Below, piece by piece: positions 7,583 to 10,097 of a stretch of 10,097 nucleotides of DNA (position 1 is the first letter of the stretch; the number at the start of each line of letters is the position of its first letter). The DNA lies in NCBI GenBank assembly GCA_903861235.1, contig CAIOTP010000072.1:1-10097 (forward strand), written 5' to 3'. Source of the stretch: an uncultured bacterium. Its GTDB lineage: Bacteria; Planctomycetota; Phycisphaerae; Phycisphaerales; SM1A02. A model generated the notes under the pieces. The model was not told where the DNA came from, searched no databases, and worked only from the letters and a program-made list of their open reading frames with translations. Both the position numbers and the translations under genes were made by a program.

Positions 7583-9466
7583 ATGAGCCGAACGGCCCCC
7601 GCTCTGTCCCTGTCCGCCCCTGAAGCCCTGACCTCGATCGAGCGATGGACCTCGCTGCCGGCGGAGCATGTGCTGGCAGGCCAGCAACGCGTGCTCGAGA
7701 TGGTGGCGGCAGGTCGACCGCTGGCCGAGACCCTGACGGCCATCGCCGAGTTCGCCGAGGAGGCGATCCCGTCCATGATGGCTTCGGTGCTGGTGTTCGA
7801 TCCCCAGACGCAGTCGCTCCGCAAGGGCGGCTACGGCCGGAGCCTCTCACCCCAGTTTCAGGAAGCCATCGACGGCATGAAGCCCGGGCCGGATGTGGGC
7901 AGCTGTGGAACGGCCGCCTACCGCTCGCAGCGGGTCATCTCACGTGACGTGCGGGTGGATCCGCTCTGGACACCTTTCGTGGAATTCGCCGCCATGCACG
8001 GCATCGTCTCCGCATGGAGCACGCCGCTGAAGGACCGGGATGGCCAGCTTCTGGGCGTGTTCGGCATGTACTACGGCGAGATCCGCGAGCCCTCGGCGGA
8101 CGATCTTCGCCTGGTCGATCACTTCAGCCACCTGGCCTCGATCGCCGTGGAGCATTGGAGGCAGGATGCGGAGCTCAAGCGGCAGGCTCGCCAGGACATG
8201 CTCACCCGGCTGGGCAATCGCCGGCTGCTTCGCGAGGTCGCCGACGGCATGGCCGGCGATCCGGCCTACCAGGGCGTGACGTGCGCACTGGTCATGCTGG
8301 ACTGCGACCACTTCAAGCTGCACAACGACCTGCTGGGGCAGCGCCTGGCCGACGAACTGCTGCAGCGCGTGGCCGAGCGGTCCCGTGAACGGCTGGGCGA
8401 TGTGCCGCTGCTCGCCCGCTTCGACGGCGACCAGTTCGTGGCGATCCTGAAGGAGCGCAACGGCACGGCACAGCGGCGCGTGGAGGACCTGCTGGCCGCC
8501 TTCCGCGAACCGGTGGTGGTGGACGGCTCCCCCGTCACGGTGTCGCTCTCCGCGGGCGTGGTCGAGTGGCAGCCCGCCACCATGCCGCTGGACGAGGCCC
8601 TGGCCCAGGCCATGGAGGCGGTCGAGGTCGCCAAGCGACTGGGCCGCGACCGCGTGGTGGTGTTCGGCGATTCCGAACGTGCTCGCAGCACGGGTCACCG
8701 CCATGTCACGCGACTGCTCAGCGAGGCGATCGCCGAGAACCGGGTCGATCCCTTCCTGCAGCCGATCGTCCGGCTGTCCGATGGCCGACCGGTCGCCTTC
8801 GAGGTGCTGGCACGCCTGCGCGGCGGCGATGCCGCGGGAATCTCGCCCTCGGTCTTCGTGCCGATCGCCGAGGAGAGCGGACTGATCGTCGCCCTGGGCG
8901 ACAGCGTGCTCCGCTTCGCCATGAGGACCCTGGCCGAGCATGCCCTGTCGTTGCAGGGACTGAACCTGAACGTGAACCTTTCGGTGCGGCAGCTCACGCG
9001 TGACGGGCTGGCCGACCGCACCCTGGCCCTGGCCCGGGAGCATGGCGTGGCCCCGGAGCGACTGACCCTGGAGATCACGGAGAGCCAGTGGCTGGACGTG
9101 GACGGCCCGGCCCGCGACAACCTGCAGGGACTCAAGGAAGCCGGCTTCCGCCTGGCCCTGGACGACTTCGGCACCGGCTACTCGTCCCTCAGCCGGACGC
9201 AGGCCATCCCGCTGGACCAGCTCAAGATCGACCGGTCCTTCACCACGCAGCTGTCGCTGGGGGCCCGAGGCCAGGCGCTCTGCCATGTGGGCCTGGCCAT
9301 GGCACGGGCCTGCGGCATTCCCGTGGTGGCCGAAGGCGTGGAGACGCCGGAGCAGGCCGCCCAACTGCGGGCCATGGGCTACCAGTTCGGTCAGGGCTAC
9401 CACTGGTCCAGGCCCATGCCGCTGGAGCGCGCCCTGGCGTGGCTGCAGCGGCGCGAGGCCGCCTGA
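7583..9466 (+). CDS. GAF-GGDEF-EAL protein, probable c-di-GMP phosphodiesterase with degenerate GGDEF
   Basis: A 627-residue cytoplasmic signalling protein without membrane segments. Domains: GAF at about 30-195 with GSCGTAAY around Cys108; GGDEF at about 205-365 with a LDCDHFK metal-site motif and the late AKRLGRDRV helix; EAL at about 373-622. The GGDEF signature reads DGDQF at 281-285, losing the first Gly and the catalytic Glu, so cyclase activity is unlikely. An RLGD inhibitory-site-like sequence is shifted by two residues from its usual place. The EAL domain keeps what hydrolysis needs: Glu407 (in EVL rather than EAL), the NLS motif, LEITE at 496-500, DDFGTGYSSL from 527, KID and AEGVE with Glu584 and Glu587. 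I infer breakdown of c-di-GMP to pGpG, controlled by the GAF ligand and perhaps by GTP on the dead GGDEF domain. The stop is one base from the convergent speA stop. Confidence 0.95.
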   Translation: MSRTAPALSLSAPEALTSIERWTSLPAEHVLAGQQRVLEMVAAGRPLAETLTAIAEFAEEAIPSMMASVLVFDPQTQSLRKGGYGRSLSPQFQEAIDGMKPGPDVGSCGTAAYRSQRVISRDVRVDPLWTPFVEFAAMHGIVSAWSTPLKDRDGQLLGVFGMYYGEIREPSADDLRLVDHFSHLASIAVEHWRQDAELKRQARQDMLTRLGNRRLLREVADGMAGDPAYQGVTCALVMLDCDHFKLHNDLLGQRLADELLQRVAERSRERLGDVPLLARFDGDQFVAILKERNGTAQRRVEDLLAAFREPVVVDGSPVTVSLSAGVVEWQPATMPLDEALAQAMEAVEVAKRLGRDRVVVFGDSERARSTGHRHVTRLLSEAIAENRVDPFLQPIVRLSDGRPVAFEVLARLRGGDAAGISPSVFVPIAEESGLIVALGDSVLRFAMRTLAEHALSLQGLNLNVNLSVRQLTRDGLADRTLALAREHGVAPERLTLEITESQWLDVDGPARDNLQGLKEAGFRLALDDFGTGYSSLSRTQAIPLDQLKIDRSFTTQLSLGARGQALCHVGLAMARACGIPVVAEGVETPEQAAQLRAMGYQFGQGYHWSRPMPLERALAWLQRREAA

Positions 9467-9467
9467 A

Positions 9468-10097
9468 TCAGCCGGCCGGGTCGGGTTCGAGGTAGGTGTA
9501 GCCGTTGATGCCGCTCTCGTAGAGGCGGACCAGCGACTGGCTCTCGGAGGCCGTCATCTGCTTCAGACGGACCGCCTTCTCGCACTCACGGCGAATCTGC
9601 GCCTGGAGCGTGTTGAGGTCGTAGTGCACGTAGTTGAGCACGTCTCGCACCGCGTCGCCTTCGATGATCTCGTCGATCCACCACTGCCCGCTGGCGTCGT
9701 GCTTCACGTGGGCCACATGGGTGTCGCCGAAGAGGTTGTGCAGGTCGCCGAGCGTCTCCTGATAGGCGCCCACCAGGAATGCGCCCACGTAGTACCGCTC
9801 GCCCTCCGAGAAGTCGTGGAGCTCCACGAACTTCTTCACGTCGCGGTCATCCACGAAACGGTCGATGCGACCATCCGAATCGCAGGTGATGTCCGCGATG
9901 GTGGCCTTGCGGGTCGGCTTCTCGCCCAGTCGGTGGATGGGCACGATCGGGAAGAGCTGGTGGATGGCCCAGATGTCGGGCAGGCTCTGGAAGATGCTCA
10001 GGTTGCAGAAGTAGGTGTCGCTCAGCAGGCTCTCGAGATCGTCGAGCTCCTCGGGCACCTCGTCGACCTCGCGGCACTTGTCGCGGATGCGCGCGCA
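9468..10097 (-). CDS. speA: Biosynthetic arginine decarboxylase, C-terminal part (5' end outside window)
   Basis: The C-terminal 209 residues of SpeA, a PLP enzyme of the alanine-racemase-like fold III that decarboxylates arginine to agmatine on the way to putrescine and spermidine. The frame is open to the window edge, so the GTG at 10058 is internal and not a start. Full-length relatives have about 630-660 residues, so roughly two thirds are missing. Diagnostic segments are SIFQSLPDIWAIHQLFPI, PIHRL, ATIADITCDSDGRID (with the family's conserved Cys at fragment residue 72), GAYQE, GDLHNLFGD and IIEGD. The C-terminus extends past this with NGYTYLEPDPAG. Nothing in the visible part is broken. 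Whether it belongs to an operon cannot be seen here. Confidence 0.95.
   Translation of the reverse strand, partial: CARIRDKCREVDEVPEELDDLESLLSDTYFCNLSIFQSLPDIWAIHQLFPIVPIHRLGEKPTRKATIADITCDSDGRIDRFVDDRDVKKFVELHDFSEGERYYVGAFLVGAYQETLGDLHNLFGDTHVAHVKHDASGQWWIDEIIEGDAVRDVLNYVHYDLNTLQAQIRRECEKAVRLKQMTASESQSLVRLYESGINGYTYLEPDPAG

Noticed and set aside
7940..9403. Minus-strand open frame of 487 codons opposite the GAF-GGDEF-EAL gene
   Set aside because: It is a His/Gln/Gly-rich shadow of a gene with unmistakable domains on the plus strand.
9457..9477. Possible terminator hairpin GGCCG...CGGCC across the stop codons of the c-di-GMP gene and speA
   Set aside because: Only 5 bp of stem with an 11-base loop and no T-rich tail; expected by chance in such GC-rich DNA.
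10056..10058. GTG start for the arginine decarboxylase fragment
   Set aside because: The frame stays open upstream to the window edge and SpeA proteins are about three times longer, so this is an internal valine codon.

Overview
This is a dense, high-GC chromosomal window (roughly two thirds G+C by eye, strong G/C at third codon positions) with nine genes, two of them cut by the window edges. It resembles a Gram-negative, probably environmental bacterium. A planctomycete, perhaps a Phycisphaerae-like lineage, fits the D-x-x-G-x-x-R repeat protein and the Gld-like ABC cassette, but that is a guess from gene style and not from a marker gene. I see no tRNA, rRNA, CRISPR array, insertion sequence or phage gene, and no gene-free stretch longer than 200 bp.

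Layout: (1) 3-116 is the tail of an unrecognised protein with a hydrophobic C-terminal stretch. (2) 151-1476 is an exported protein of the beta-lactamase/serine hydrolase fold whose expected nucleophilic serine is a threonine. (3) 1503-5948 is a tightly overlapping four-gene cassette: a GldA-like ABC ATPase, an ABC-2 permease (GldF-like), a GldG-like auxiliary protein (ABC_transp_aux family) and a DUF4340 protein. The genes overlap by 4, 1 and 4 bp, so they are almost surely co-transcribed and translationally coupled, building one inner-membrane complex of unknown substrate. (4) 6458-5955 (minus) is a membrane-anchored protein with five repeats of exactly 23 residues. It is divergent from (5) 6549-7094, an HdeD-like multi-pass membrane protein. 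The 90 bp between them carries a perfect 9-bp inverted repeat whose arms look like two extended -10 promoter boxes facing outward. (6) 7388-7104 (minus) is a 94-residue two-helix membrane protein. (7) 7583-9466 is a GAF-GGDEF-EAL protein with a ruined GGDEF motif and an intact EAL active site, so probably a sensory c-di-GMP phosphodiesterase. (8) 10097-9468 (minus) is the C-terminal third of biosynthetic arginine decarboxylase (SpeA), the entry to polyamine synthesis.

The three convergent gene pairs are separated by only 6, 9 and 1 bp, leaving no room for ordinary intergenic terminators. The most unusual points are the Thr-for-Ser substitution in the hydrolase, the strict 23-residue periodicity of the repeat protein, the mirrored promoter boxes, and possible leaderless starts for the HdeD-like and 94-residue genes. 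I found no clear evidence of a wholly new defence or mobile system.
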